From Coprobacillus sp. (lineage in GTDB: Bacteria; Bacillota_I; Bacilli_A; RFN20; CAG-826), in NCBI GenBank assembly GCA_021203745.1, contig JAJQAP010000050.1, positions 1 through 64,000 on the forward strand: a DNA stretch of 64,000 bases. Direction: 5' to 3'. Positions 27,398 to 36,118 of the stretch are shown piece after piece. Made by a program: the position numbers and the translations under genes. Positions within the stretch are counted from its first letter, which is position 1. Each line of letters starts with the position of its first letter. The notes beneath the pieces are model-generated. The model saw nothing but the letters and a program-made list of their open reading frames with translations, ran no database searches and was not told the origin of the DNA.

Positions 27398-28582
27398 ATG
27401 GCGACAAGTAAATATCGTAATCAACCAATTAATAGTGCAGACCTCAACCTTGAACTAGGGGCAATGACTGAATATCCTACTGATCCTAACGAGGAAGTTG
27501 TGATGTCTATCCGTAATTTAAATGTGGGCTTTACCACAAGAGGTAAAAAGACACATGTTTTACGTGACATTAATCTCGATATATATAAAGGTAAAACACT
27601 CGCAATCGTCGGTGAATCAGGTTCTGGCAAATCAGTCTTTACAAAGACCTTTACAGGAATGCTAGACTCTAATGGCTTTATCTCATCTGGCTCTATTATG
27701 TTTGATGGTCAAGATATCGCTAAACTCACTTCTCATAAGGAGTGGCAACCAATTAGAGGTAAAAAGATTGCCACAATCTTCCAAGACCCAATGACCTCTT
27801 TAAACCCACTTCTAACTATCGGTTATCAGATTAGTGAAGTATTAATACTTCATCGTGGAATGAGTAAAGAAGAAGCTAAAAAAGAAGCTATATCACTTCT
27901 AGAAAGAGTAAAAATACCTAATGCCGCCCAACGATATGACGATTATCCATTCCAGTTCTCTGGTGGGATGAGACAAAGAGCGGTTATCGCTATTGCTCTC
28001 GCGTGTAAACCTGAGATACTCATATGCGATGAACCAACAACCGCACTAGATGTCACTGTGCAATCACAAATTATCGATTTAATTAAAGATTTACAAAAAG
28101 AGTATGGTTGGACAACAATCTTTATTACCCACGATCTCGGAGTGGTTGCCAATATCGCAGATAATGTCGCGGTTATGTATGGTGGTCAGATTGTGGAGTA
28201 TGGGACGATTGAAGATGTCTTCTATCATCCTGAACATCCTTATACATGGGCGCTTCTTTGCTCTTTACCACAACTTGGTACAAAAGATGAACCACTTTCC
28301 TATATTAAAGGTAATCCACCATCATTTGGATCTGAAATTATTGGGGATGCCTTTGCTCCACGTAATGAATACGCGATGAATATCGATTTTGTAAAAGAAC
28401 CACCAGCATTTAAGGTCAGTGAAACACACTGGGCAAAAACATGGCTACTTTCTCCTTACGCTCCAAAAGTTGAAAAACCAAAGGTTATTCAAGAACTCCA
28501 TGAACGTATGAAGATTGCAGCGAAAGAATTAGCAAGACAGGAGGGAGACGAGTATGCCGAAGAAACAAAAGTCGGAGAGTGA
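27398..28582 (+). CDS. oppD: Oligopeptide ABC transporter ATP-binding protein OppD
   Basis: First of two ABC ATPases. Walker A GESGSGKS near residue 71, Q-loop TIFQDPMTSLNPL, signature FSGGMRQRAVIA near 187, Walker B LICDEPTTALD, and the C-terminal oligopeptide-binding extension (HPEHPYTWALL, then a Cys-poor tail). The ATG at 27398 is chosen because TAAGGAGGTC lies just before it; the frame continues upstream into oppC. 394 residues. It overlaps oppF by 29 bases. Confidence 0.94.
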   Translation: MATSKYRNQPINSADLNLELGAMTEYPTDPNEEVVMSIRNLNVGFTTRGKKTHVLRDINLDIYKGKTLAIVGESGSGKSVFTKTFTGMLDSNGFISSGSIMFDGQDIAKLTSHKEWQPIRGKKIATIFQDPMTSLNPLLTIGYQISEVLILHRGMSKEEAKKEAISLLERVKIPNAAQRYDDYPFQFSGGMRQRAVIAIALACKPEILICDEPTTALDVTVQSQIIDLIKDLQKEYGWTTIFITHDLGVVANIADNVAVMYGGQIVEYGTIEDVFYHPEHPYTWALLCSLPQLGTKDEPLSYIKGNPPSFGSEIIGDAFAPRNEYAMNIDFVKEPPAFKVSETHWAKTWLLSPYAPKVEKPKVIQELHERMKIAAKELARQEGDEYAEETKVGE

Positions 28583-29594
28583 ACTCAATCTTAAACCCGC
28601 CACAGAAGAAGAGGATATCTTTGAAGTTAACAAGGTTGAAGAAGAACCAATTGTCAAGATGAGAGATGTCCAGATTGCTTATAAAGTTGGTAACGTGCAA
28701 CGAATTGTTGTTAATCATTTAAATCTCGATATTAATCGAGGGGAGATTTTAGGACTCGTTGGAGAGTCAGGTTCCGGGAAAACCACAATTGGAAGAGCCA
28801 TCATTAGAATTAATAAAGTCAGTGGTGGAGAAATTACCTATAATAATGTTCCAATTTCTGGAAAAATACCGAGAAAACGAGAAAAACTATTAAAAACAAA
28901 GATTCAAATGGTCTTCCAGGATCCAGGAGATTCATTAAATGATAGAGCAAATATCGATTATATCGTTTCAGAAGGACTAAGAGCCTATCATATGTATGAT
29001 AACGAGAAAGATAGACTAGAAAAAGTTGAGGATATGATGGCTAAAGTCGGATTAAGAAGCGAATTCCTTTCCAGGTATCCTCATGAATTCTCCGGTGGTC
29101 AACGTCAAAGAATCGGTATTGCAAGAGCGATGATTATGAATCCAGAACTTGTTATCGCTGATGAACCTATATCCGCGTTAGACGTCTCTATTAGAGCCCA
29201 GATCCTTAATTTAATTAAAGAGTTCCAGCAAGAAAGAAAGATGACAGTTCTCTTTATTGCCCATGACTTATCCGTTGTTAGATATATATCTGATCGTATT
29301 GCGGTTATCTACGCTGGTAAAATTGTTGAGTTAGCCTCTGCGAATAGACTATTTGAAGCACCACTTCATCCTTATACGAAGTCACTCCTTACCGCAGTGC
29401 CTATTCCTGACCCTAAAGTGGAGAAGAAAAAGAAGATTCTTGTCTATAATCCACGTGAAGCTCATCAATACTCTAAGTATGATCCACCAGAACTCGTGGA
29501 GATAGAGCCAGGACATTTTGTTAGATGTGATAAAAAAGAAAAAGAAAAATATGAAGAAGAACTTAAAAGATTGGGGGATAGTTTAAATGCCTAG
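28554..29594 (+). CDS. oppF: Oligopeptide ABC transporter ATP-binding protein OppF
   Basis: Second ABC ATPase, 346 residues. Walker A GESGSGKTTIGR near 69, Q-loop MVFQDPGDSLNDR, signature FSGGQRQRIGIARA near 180, Walker B LVIADEPISALD, and the APLHPYTKSLLTAVP segment typical of OppF. The start has the ribosome site GGAGGGAGACG inside oppD. The last 8 bases overlap the start of the LRR gene, so that gene is translated as part of the same message. Confidence 0.94.
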   Translation: MPKKQKSESELNLKPATEEEDIFEVNKVEEEPIVKMRDVQIAYKVGNVQRIVVNHLNLDINRGEILGLVGESGSGKTTIGRAIIRINKVSGGEITYNNVPISGKIPRKREKLLKTKIQMVFQDPGDSLNDRANIDYIVSEGLRAYHMYDNEKDRLEKVEDMMAKVGLRSEFLSRYPHEFSGGQRQRIGIARAMIMNPELVIADEPISALDVSIRAQILNLIKEFQQERKMTVLFIAHDLSVVRYISDRIAVIYAGKIVELASANRLFEAPLHPYTKSLLTAVPIPDPKVEKKKKILVYNPREAHQYSKYDPPELVEIEPGHFVRCDKKEKEKYEEELKRLGDSLNA

Positions 29595-31755
29595 AAACTC
29601 TGAAGACTTATCAGCGGATTACTACATTGACCAAAATGACCAACCCCCTGAAGAAAAGAAAAAGCTCACTAAGAAGCAAAAGAATTATATCATCGGGTTA
29701 TCAATAACTGCGGTTATTGTTGTCGCGGTGGCTTTGGTGTATTATTTTGCCGCCACTGTATGGCTCGTAGATTACACAACCCTAGGTTATTTAACATATG
29801 CTTATGAAGCGGATTCAAATGAAGCATCTGTGGTTCGTATTGACCTAGAGAGCGACTATCCAGAAAACTTTAGAATACCCGCGAAGGTAAAAGGTAAGAC
29901 AATTACGAAAATTGAGGATGGTGCCTTTAGAGACGCCACACGATTAAAGAGCGTCACTATGACTGATAATATCGTTTCTATCGGTAGTGAAGCCTTCCAA
30001 GGTTGTACAGACTTAGAGACGATTAACTTCTCATCAAGTATCAATTATATTGGGACAAATGCATTTGAGAATACCTATTACTTTGATAACCTACCTGATG
30101 ATGATTTAACTTTGGTGGATTCCATTCTCTTAAAAGTGGGTATCAATTATTTTGAACCAGATTCAATCCTTGTTAATAATAAAGCATCATATGATGCACT
30201 AGATGAAAAATATAAAGCCTACACTAATGTTTACTACTGGGAAGATATGCCAGAAGTTACCATGTGGATGAATGGACTTTTCGCTAATAATGAAAATCTC
30301 GTTTATGTCGAAATGCCTGATTATTTTGAAGAAGTCCCTGCAAACTCCTTCCAAAATTGCTACAATTTGCTCGGAATTGATTTTCCAGATAACGTTCAAT
30401 CTATCGGTGATTATTGTTTTGCGGGTTGTACCCAGTTAGTGGATGGTAATCTACCTAATACCTTAACATCAATTGGTGATTATGCTTTCCAAGGAACATC
30501 CACCAAGATTCCTACTGATCTCACTCACTGCACAAATATAGGGGTGGGTGCCTTCCAAGATTGCTCTGGTGTTACCTCAATAATTTACCCTGCAAATTTA
30601 TCCTCAATCTCTAACTATTGTTTTGATGGATGTTATAATTTAACCGATTTTCAGTTTGAGGATTCTGATACAATTACACTAATTGGTACTGCATGTTTTA
30701 GAGGAACAGGATTTGAATCCTTTACAGTGCCAGAGCATGTTAATGTTATTAGAGACTATACATTCTCTAACTGTGAAAATCTAACAACTCTATATCTATA
30801 TAACAACACCACAAATACTGGTATTACTGAAGAACGTAGCTATACCTGGGAAGAAGAGGATCCTGAAACCGGTGAAATGGTGGAGTATGAAGAAACATAT
30901 GAAGTCTTTACCGCAGATGGTGTGGATTCAATTAATGCCTACGCTTTCTATAATTCACCAAAATTCAATACGATTAATCTTTATGATGTAAATGGCAATA
31001 TAACACAGGAACCAGGAGTTATTAATTTACCTGTGACCTTAATTAGAACCACAAACTCTAATGGATCTGTAGGAGGTTACTCATTTGTGGGTACTTCCGT
31101 AAAAGCTGTTAAGTTTAATTATGGAGCGTTAAATGTTGGACAATATCTCTTTAGAAATGTTACCACTCTCGAAAGTGTGAGTTTTGCCGCAAACGAAGAA
31201 GGTGAATACTCCTTAACATCTATTGGTATCAGTGCATTTGAGGGTGATTATAATTTGAGTCAGATTAATTTCCCTAATTCTCTCGAGTCAATTGGTACAA
31301 GCGCCTTTAAAGGTTGCTCCTCTATTACAAGTGCTCTTCTTGGTCATAGTAATGTAACCTCTATTCCTATTGATTGCTTTAATGGTTGCAGTTCTTTACA
31401 AGAGGTAACAATAGGTAGGTCCGTTACAAGAATCTACGAAGGTTCATTTGATGGAACAGTGTCCTTAAAAGAGATTGTTATACCTTCTAATGTAAGCACT
31501 ATTGGGTCTGCAGGAAGCCCTGTCTTTGTTAATGAAACTGATGATGAACACACAGATAAACTAAATATCTTTATGGAATACACACAATCACAATACGAAA
31601 GTGCTCGTAACTTCGCTAGTGGTTGGTTTGATCCTACTTGCTGCAATGCTTATCACTATAGTGAAGAAGCACCAGATGCAGATGCCAAACCAGCAGAAAA
31701 CTTCAGTGGTTATTGGCACTATGTTGATGGTGAGCCAGTTATCTGGAACAGTTAA
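29587..31755 (+). CDS. Membrane-anchored BspA-like leucine-rich-repeat surface protein
   Basis: A 722-residue type II membrane protein: a 35-residue Lys-rich cytosolic N terminus, one TM helix (about 36-60, IIGLSITAVIVVAVALVYYF), then an outside part built of LRR_5 (BspA/TpLRR) repeats of about 23 residues. Repeat cores such as ITKIEDGAFRDATRLKSVTM, IGSEAFQGCTDLETINF and IGTSAFKGCSSITSALL recur through residues 100-650. Such proteins often mediate adhesion or protein binding at the surface. Unusually it is the last gene of the opp operon (8-base overlap with oppF). There is no LPXTG or lipobox. Confidence 0.88.
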   Translation: MPRNSEDLSADYYIDQNDQPPEEKKKLTKKQKNYIIGLSITAVIVVAVALVYYFAATVWLVDYTTLGYLTYAYEADSNEASVVRIDLESDYPENFRIPAKVKGKTITKIEDGAFRDATRLKSVTMTDNIVSIGSEAFQGCTDLETINFSSSINYIGTNAFENTYYFDNLPDDDLTLVDSILLKVGINYFEPDSILVNNKASYDALDEKYKAYTNVYYWEDMPEVTMWMNGLFANNENLVYVEMPDYFEEVPANSFQNCYNLLGIDFPDNVQSIGDYCFAGCTQLVDGNLPNTLTSIGDYAFQGTSTKIPTDLTHCTNIGVGAFQDCSGVTSIIYPANLSSISNYCFDGCYNLTDFQFEDSDTITLIGTACFRGTGFESFTVPEHVNVIRDYTFSNCENLTTLYLYNNTTNTGITEERSYTWEEEDPETGEMVEYEETYEVFTADGVDSINAYAFYNSPKFNTINLYDVNGNITQEPGVINLPVTLIRTTNSNGSVGGYSFVGTSVKAVKFNYGALNVGQYLFRNVTTLESVSFAANEEGEYSLTSIGISAFEGDYNLSQINFPNSLESIGTSAFKGCSSITSALLGHSNVTSIPIDCFNGCSSLQEVTIGRSVTRIYEGSFDGTVSLKEIVIPSNVSTIGSAGSPVFVNETDDEHTDKLNIFMEYTQSQYESARNFASGWFDPTCCNAYHYSEEAPDADAKPAENFSGYWHYVDGEPVIWNS

Positions 31756-31757
31756 TA

Positions 31758-32909
31758 TTATTTATTAAATTTATTTATAAATTTATCTAAAGCAATACTA
31801 GTAGTCTCAAACGAATAATCTCTGACTACTTTTTCTTTTCCTGTCGCTGCATAGTCGTCTCTCTCTTCTTTTGTTAAAGGAACGACTTTGGATATCGCGG
31901 CTTTTAACTCTTCAACATCATTTGTTTTAATCCAAATGAGGTCGTTTTTATATGTTTTCATGAGCCTTGTATTTTTTACACTTATTGTGGGCACCCCAGA
32001 ATCTAGATAATCTAGTACTTTAAAAGGCACTGTATATCGATCATTATCTTCACTAAAGGGATGACAATTGATATTTACAATAGCGTTAGCTTCATATGCC
32101 AATACGTCTTTATAAGGGATGTTATATAAAAGATGGATATTAGGATTACCTAAAACTTTTTTCTTTAACTCTTCATTATTACCTTGATATCCACTTATAT
32201 ATAGATCTACATCTTTTAAATTAAGATCTTTATACGCTCTGACAAGATTATAGATACCAAACTTTTCTTTTAAGGTTCCATTATAATAAATATATGGTTT
32301 TTTGATATTTAATTCAGTTTTTGGGAGGTTTTCCACAATTCCTTCCACTCTAAGATATGGCTTTTTATTTCTATTGAAGTAGGCATTTAATTCATCTGTT
32401 GTACAGATGTATCCATCTAAATCATTGCATATTTCATATAGGTGAGTTGTGTATTCTTTTGGAGTGCCATCCACTCCACTTGGAGAGTTAATAAACACCC
32501 CAACAATAGGGATAGCATATTTCTTTGCCATCTTTTTAGCTTCTTCTACCACAGTGGTGTTTAATGTATCAGTTACAATTAAGGCTTTTTCTTTATTGAG
32601 CTTTTCCATTATCTTTCTTGTTTGTGTGGAATAACTTCTCTTTCTAGCTTGTAAAGGTCTTTTTACTTTTAAGTAGTTATAAGAGACTCCATTAACTTCT
32701 TTATGCTCTTTTTTAAGTCTTCTATCTATGCATAATGTTCTTGAGAAAGGACGATAGGACAAAACGCTGACAGTATTATTAATACTGAGACATCTGATTA
32801 GTTTATTATGATAAACCTGGATTGTTGGATTAATTGATTCTTTCCATCTTATGGAGTAGTGATCATAATCGTTCCCATCAATTGCCGTAGTAAAATAAAT
32901 AATATTCAT
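31758..32909 (-). CDS. Glycosyltransferase (GT4-like, GT-B fold)
   Basis: A 383-residue protein with a two-domain GT-B layout. The C-terminal half has YYNGTLKEKFGIYNLVRAY, the DLYISGYQG strand, and the donor-binding segment FKVLDYLDSGVPTISV near 315 (a family-4 pattern with E replaced by D). No membrane segment. Acceptor and sugar are unknown. It converges on the LRR gene with 2 bases between the stops, and is divergent from ung. The ribosome site GGAAGGAGAG is strong. Confidence 0.75.
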   Translation of the reverse strand: MNIIYFTTAIDGNDYDHYSIRWKESINPTIQVYHNKLIRCLSINNTVSVLSYRPFSRTLCIDRRLKKEHKEVNGVSYNYLKVKRPLQARKRSYSTQTRKIMEKLNKEKALIVTDTLNTTVVEEAKKMAKKYAIPIVGVFINSPSGVDGTPKEYTTHLYEICNDLDGYICTTDELNAYFNRNKKPYLRVEGIVENLPKTELNIKKPYIYYNGTLKEKFGIYNLVRAYKDLNLKDVDLYISGYQGNNEELKKKVLGNPNIHLLYNIPYKDVLAYEANAIVNINCHPFSEDNDRYTVPFKVLDYLDSGVPTISVKNTRLMKTYKNDLIWIKTNDVEELKAAISKVVPLTKEERDDYAATGKEKVVRDYSFETTSIALDKFINKFNK

Positions 32910-32928
32910 GCTCTCTCCTTCCGTAAGT

Positions 32929-32963
32929 AAATATTATACATAATATTTATTAAATGTTAAGAT
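32929..32963. promoter_or_regulatory. Divergent promoter region of the glycosyltransferase gene and ung, with palindrome
   Basis: A palindrome AAATATTAT-AC-ATAATATTT occupies 32929-32948. On the reverse strand it supplies a TATAAT for the glycosyltransferase. On the + strand it contains TATACA (32935-32940), which with a 17-base spacer precedes TAAGAT (32958-32963, with TG one base before). That -10 ends 7 bases before the ung ATG, so ung is predicted leaderless. Confidence 0.6.
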
Positions 32964-32970
32964 ATAAATT

Positions 32971-33648
32971 ATGAAAACCGAAATTAATACATGGAATGAG
33001 TTTTTTAACGAGATTAAAGAAGAGGACTATTCAAAATATCTCTATACATTTTTAGATAAAGAATATGCAGAACACGATTGTCTCCCTAAAAGAAAAGACG
33101 TATTTAAAGCATTTGAACTCACTCCACTTAATGAAGTAAAAGTTGTTATCTTAGGACAAGATCCATATATCAATGATAACCAAGCAATGGGTCTTTCTTT
33201 TAGTGTTCCAGAGGGTCAACCATTACCCCCATCTCTTATTAATATCTACAGTGAAATTGAAAGAGAATTTGGTGGAAAAATGGATTATCAAAGTGGAGAT
33301 TTAACATATCTTGCTAGGCAAGGAGTTCTTTTATTAAACACCATCCTATCGGTAAGAAAAGGAGAAAGTATGTCTCATAATATTCCTCAGTACCATGAGT
33401 TTAGCGCTGAGGTTTTTCAGCTATTAGATTCTATAGATCGACCTATGGTATTTCTTTTATGGGGAAACTACGCAAAAGGATTTAAAAAATATATAACTAA
33501 CCCGAAACACAAGGTATTAACCGCGGTGCATCCATCTCCATTAAGCGCCAATAGAGGGGGTTGGTTTGGATGCAATAACTTCATTGATTGTAATAAGTTT
33601 TTAGAGGAAAATAACATAAAACCCATACATTGGGAAAACGCTCTTTAA
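32971..33648 (+). CDS. ung: Uracil-DNA glycosylase (family 1)
   Basis: Removes uracil from DNA for base-excision repair. The 225-residue protein has the water-activating motif GQDPYINDNQAMGLSF near residue 62, LLLNTILSVRKGESMSH in the middle and the HPSPLSANRGGWFGC motif near 186. Length is normal. No ribosome site precedes the ATG, in line with a leaderless transcript. Confidence 0.97.
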   Translation: MKTEINTWNEFFNEIKEEDYSKYLYTFLDKEYAEHDCLPKRKDVFKAFELTPLNEVKVVILGQDPYINDNQAMGLSFSVPEGQPLPPSLINIYSEIEREFGGKMDYQSGDLTYLARQGVLLLNTILSVRKGESMSHNIPQYHEFSAEVFQLLDSIDRPMVFLLWGNYAKGFKKYITNPKHKVLTAVHPSPLSANRGGWFGCNNFIDCNKFLEENNIKPIHWENAL

Positions 33649-33670
33649 AAAGACACAGTTTTTTGTTAAT

Positions 33671-33762
33671 ATAGACTTCGGGAGTTTGGTGTTAACCAAT
33701 CTGAGAGGATCCTTCTTAGGGTCGACCGCACCTGATCTAGGTAATGCTAGCGGAGGGACTAT
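33671..33762 (+). promoter_or_regulatory. TPP riboswitch aptamer
   Basis: The THI-element core is clear: TCGGGAGTTTGGTG at the 5' side, AACCAATCTGAGAGGAT (the CTGAGA bulge), then CGCACCTGATCTAGGTAATG and CTAGCGGAGGGAC, matching the conserved CCTGATCTGGaTAATGCCAGCGtAGGGA pattern. P1 can close between ATAG (33671) and CTAT (33762). It binds thiamine pyrophosphate and lies directly before a ThiT-type thiamine transporter gene. Confidence 0.95.
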
Positions 33763-33768
33763 TTTTTA

Positions 33769-33789
33769 CCCTCCTCCTACTATTGGAGG
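33769..33789 (+). promoter_or_regulatory. Riboswitch expression platform: Shine-Dalgarno sequestration
   Basis: CCTCC at 33773-33777 can pair with the ribosome site GGAGG at 33785-33789 (7-base loop). The overlapping CCCTCC at 33769-33774 can instead pair with GGAGGG at 33752-33757, which is part of the aptamer. With TPP bound the aptamer holds GGAGGG, so the Shine-Dalgarno hairpin forms and translation is off; without TPP the site is free. There is no T run, so control is predicted to be translational. Confidence 0.8.
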
Positions 33790-33796
33790 TTTTATT

Positions 33797-34738
33797 ATGA
33801 AAAAAAATAGGATGATGGTTTGCCTCTTTATACTGCTACTATCAATCGCTGGACTTTTTGGTCCTTATGTATCAGTAAATAATACAACAATTCGCGCAAA
33901 TGATCTGATTTTTGCATCCTTAACGAGTGTTTATTCGTATGTTTTATTATTGCCTTATATCCTATTTTTTGTCTGCGGAATCCTTCTTTTATTCGACAAA
34001 AAGGCAATATCTTACACCGCTTTTATACTATCCATAGTGGCTTGTGTTATCTTTTTCCTAACCCCATTTATTATTTCCTTAATGCCTGAATACAAAAACG
34101 ATAACATTTCGATGGGTAGCTTTACTCTTGTCATTGGTATTTGCGCTCTAGCCTTGACCCTATACTACTCAGGAGAGATTTTCTCCGCAAATCAATTTAC
34201 CATCTCGGATATTGTCGAGATTGCAATGCTCGTCGCTCTTGCTATCATCTTAGATCTTCCAATCTTTAAGATTAGGATATCTCTTACCGGTGGTTCTATA
34301 TCTCTCGCTATGCTTCCTCTCATCATCCTTTGTTTACGAAAAGGATTTGTTAAAGGATTTATCAGCTGTGGAATTATCTATGGCTTACTCGATTGTATGA
34401 TAGATGGGTATGGATTTATTACTTTCCCCTTAGATTATCTTTTAGGATTTGGACTCCTTGCCCTTGTTGGTTTATTTAGAAAATGGATTTTTAATAAGAA
34501 GAAAAAAGTCACATTTATGGGAGTTCTATTTTTGATACTATCTTTGTTAGTGGCTATGGTTGGTCGCACTCTAGCGTCCACTCTATCAGGTATCTTTATC
34601 TATGAAATGACATTCTGGCCATCCCTTGTTTACCAGTTAACTTATATTGGACCAAGTTTCTTTCTTGTTCTTGTTGTGCTCCTTATTTTATACAAACCAC
34701 TGCTTGTTATTAATGAGAGATTCCCCCAGAAAAGCTAA
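33797..34738 (+). CDS. thiT: Thiamine ECF transporter S component ThiT with N-terminal membrane extension
   Basis: The C-terminal 180 residues (about 130-313) are ThiT-like: ISDIVEIAMLVALAIILDLP, then ISLTGGSISLAMLPLIILCL and the YGLLDCMIDGYGFITFPLDY segment that lines the thiamine pocket. ThiT captures thiamine and docks on the shared EcfAA'T module, not seen here. The first 125 residues add about four TM helices and are not part of normal ThiT (about 190 residues). The start at 33797 follows GGAGG; the frame opens earlier inside the riboswitch and is not used. The upstream TPP riboswitch supports the substrate. Confidence 0.88.
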   Translation: MKKNRMMVCLFILLLSIAGLFGPYVSVNNTTIRANDLIFASLTSVYSYVLLLPYILFFVCGILLLFDKKAISYTAFILSIVACVIFFLTPFIISLMPEYKNDNISMGSFTLVIGICALALTLYYSGEIFSANQFTISDIVEIAMLVALAIILDLPIFKIRISLTGGSISLAMLPLIILCLRKGFVKGFISCGIIYGLLDCMIDGYGFITFPLDYLLGFGLLALVGLFRKWIFNKKKKVTFMGVLFLILSLLVAMVGRTLASTLSGIFIYEMTFWPSLVYQLTYIGPSFFLVLVVLLILYKPLLVINERFPQKS

Positions 34739-34785
34739 TGGTCTTTACTCTGTTTCTTAACGATTTTTAAACCTTACAAGTTTTA

Positions 34786-34814
34786 TTCTTATTTTAATAT
34801 ATTTATGTTAAAAT
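34786..34814 (+). promoter_or_regulatory. Promoter of the DUF3137-ntdp-tsa operon
   Basis: TTCTTA (34786-34791), 17 bases, TAAAAT (34809-34814) with an extended TG one base before it. Predicted start near 34821, giving a short leader with the ribosome site GAGAGGTGAT before the ATG at 34836. Confidence 0.65.
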
Positions 34815-34835
34815 AATTCCCGAGAGGTGATAACT

Positions 34836-36104
34836 ATGGATGATGAAAATTTAAATAGTGAAGAACTAGAAACAAAAGCTGATGATTCAGATAAAACAGT
34901 TATTACAGAAGAGGCAAAAGAAGAGGTAACTCCTAAAAAGAAAACCACAACAAAGGCCGCTCCAAAAGAAGAAGCCCCAGTTGAAGAAGCACCAAAAGAA
35001 GAAGTTACTGAGCCAGTTAGTGAAGAAGTAGCTCCAGAAGAAACCGTTACTGAAGAACCAGTAGCAGAAGAGACTCCTGTGGTAGAAGGTGCTGCGGTTG
35101 TGGCAGCCACTGAAGAACTTCCTGACGAACTTGCCACTGATGTAGCAGAAGGATTATCAAAAGCAAAACCTGTAGAATATGAAGGAGCGGTTGATGACCT
35201 TGATGTTGTTGAACAAGATCGACAAGATATATTGAAGAGATATAAAAAGCAAAATCGTTGGTCCTATGTCATTATGATTGCGGTCCTCGTTTTAGTGGTT
35301 GCGGGATTCGTTCTTGTTGTTGTTCAATCTTCTAGTGACGAGGATGGAAGTAGACTATGGATGATGATCCTAGGTTATGTTCTTATCGGTGTGGGTATTG
35401 TCGGTATGATTATCCAATACATCTTCAACCGAAGAAGATTACCAAAGAGAGTGGATGCCTATGCTGCAAAAGCAATAGACATATTTAATGCCTATAACTA
35501 CTCAAATCCTGCTTATTCTAAAGTTTATTATGATGAACTTGAAAAGGTTGAACCAAGCGAAATCCTTGCAGATAGAGTCTATTACAATGTTAGTGATACT
35601 AAGTCTCAAGCGGTTGTCAGAGGTTCATTTGGAGATGCAGTATTTAAGAGCGCTAATGTCTGTGTCATGATTCAAGGAGAGAAGAAAAAGTCTCAAGAAA
35701 CAGTGTTCTTAGGTAGATATATTACCTATCCTAATAGCCTAAATATCGATAATAGAATTATTCTTAACTTCAAAGGTGTTAAACCTATTGACTTACCCAC
35801 TGATACAATGGATCTAGTTAAACTTGAAGATAGTGATCTCTTTACGGTTTATGGACCAGAAGGAGCGTCTTATAAGAAACTATTAGGTTCTAAATTTATC
35901 AGTGCTTTGCAAAAGATTGAAGTATCAGGATCACTCCTAAATATGAACGTTGTCGTTTGGGCGGGTCACACCGCGGTATACATGACATATGTCGATGAAT
36001 TTGTCTCTATTCCTTATCAAGAGCCAGTTAATAAAGACTACTACGCGAAAGGTAGAGATGACATTTTTAATGTTTTAACCGCTTTAAAAATTATTAATAA
36101 ATAA
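34836..36104 (+). CDS. DUF3137-like membrane protein with acidic low-complexity N terminus
   Basis: A 422-residue protein. Residues 1-125 are rich in Glu, Thr, Pro, Val and Ala (EEAPVEEAPKEEVTEPVSEE-like), likely disordered. Two TM helices follow (about 147-170 and 178-200). The C-terminal 220 residues resemble DUF3137: VVRGSFGDAVFKSANV, then VKLEDSDLFTVYGPEG and the helix FISALQKIEVSG with the closing strand MNVVVWAGHTAVYM. Function is unknown. The start at ATG 34836 is preferred over an in-frame GTG that is part of the ribosome site. It is first in an operon with ntdp and tsaE. Confidence 0.65.
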   Translation: MDDENLNSEELETKADDSDKTVITEEAKEEVTPKKKTTTKAAPKEEAPVEEAPKEEVTEPVSEEVAPEETVTEEPVAEETPVVEGAAVVAATEELPDELATDVAEGLSKAKPVEYEGAVDDLDVVEQDRQDILKRYKKQNRWSYVIMIAVLVLVVAGFVLVVVQSSSDEDGSRLWMMILGYVLIGVGIVGMIIQYIFNRRRLPKRVDAYAAKAIDIFNAYNYSNPAYSKVYYDELEKVEPSEILADRVYYNVSDTKSQAVVRGSFGDAVFKSANVCVMIQGEKKKSQETVFLGRYITYPNSLNIDNRIILNFKGVKPIDLPTDTMDLVKLEDSDLFTVYGPEGASYKKLLGSKFISALQKIEVSGSLLNMNVVVWAGHTAVYMTYVDEFVSIPYQEPVNKDYYAKGRDDIFNVLTALKIINK

Positions 36105-36118
36105 GTAAGGTGATGCCC

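Noticed and set aside
29880..31500. Tandem DNA repeats or CRISPR-like array
   Set aside because: The periodicity is at protein level (LRR_5 repeats of about 23 residues); the DNA units are diverged and there are no spacers.
31766..31785. Inverted repeat TAAATTTA-TTTA-TAAATTTA as a terminator of the LRR gene
   Set aside because: It lies in the last codons of the convergent glycosyltransferase, is purely A/T and has no T run; chance is likely, though some terminating role cannot be excluded.
33686..33796. Coding sequence before thiT
   Set aside because: The region is the TPP riboswitch and its expression platform; the open frame is accidental.
34808..35137. Reverse-strand Ser/Ala-rich open frame
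   Set aside because: It is the antisense of the Glu/Pro/Thr-rich N terminus of the DUF3137-like protein and has no sign of coding.
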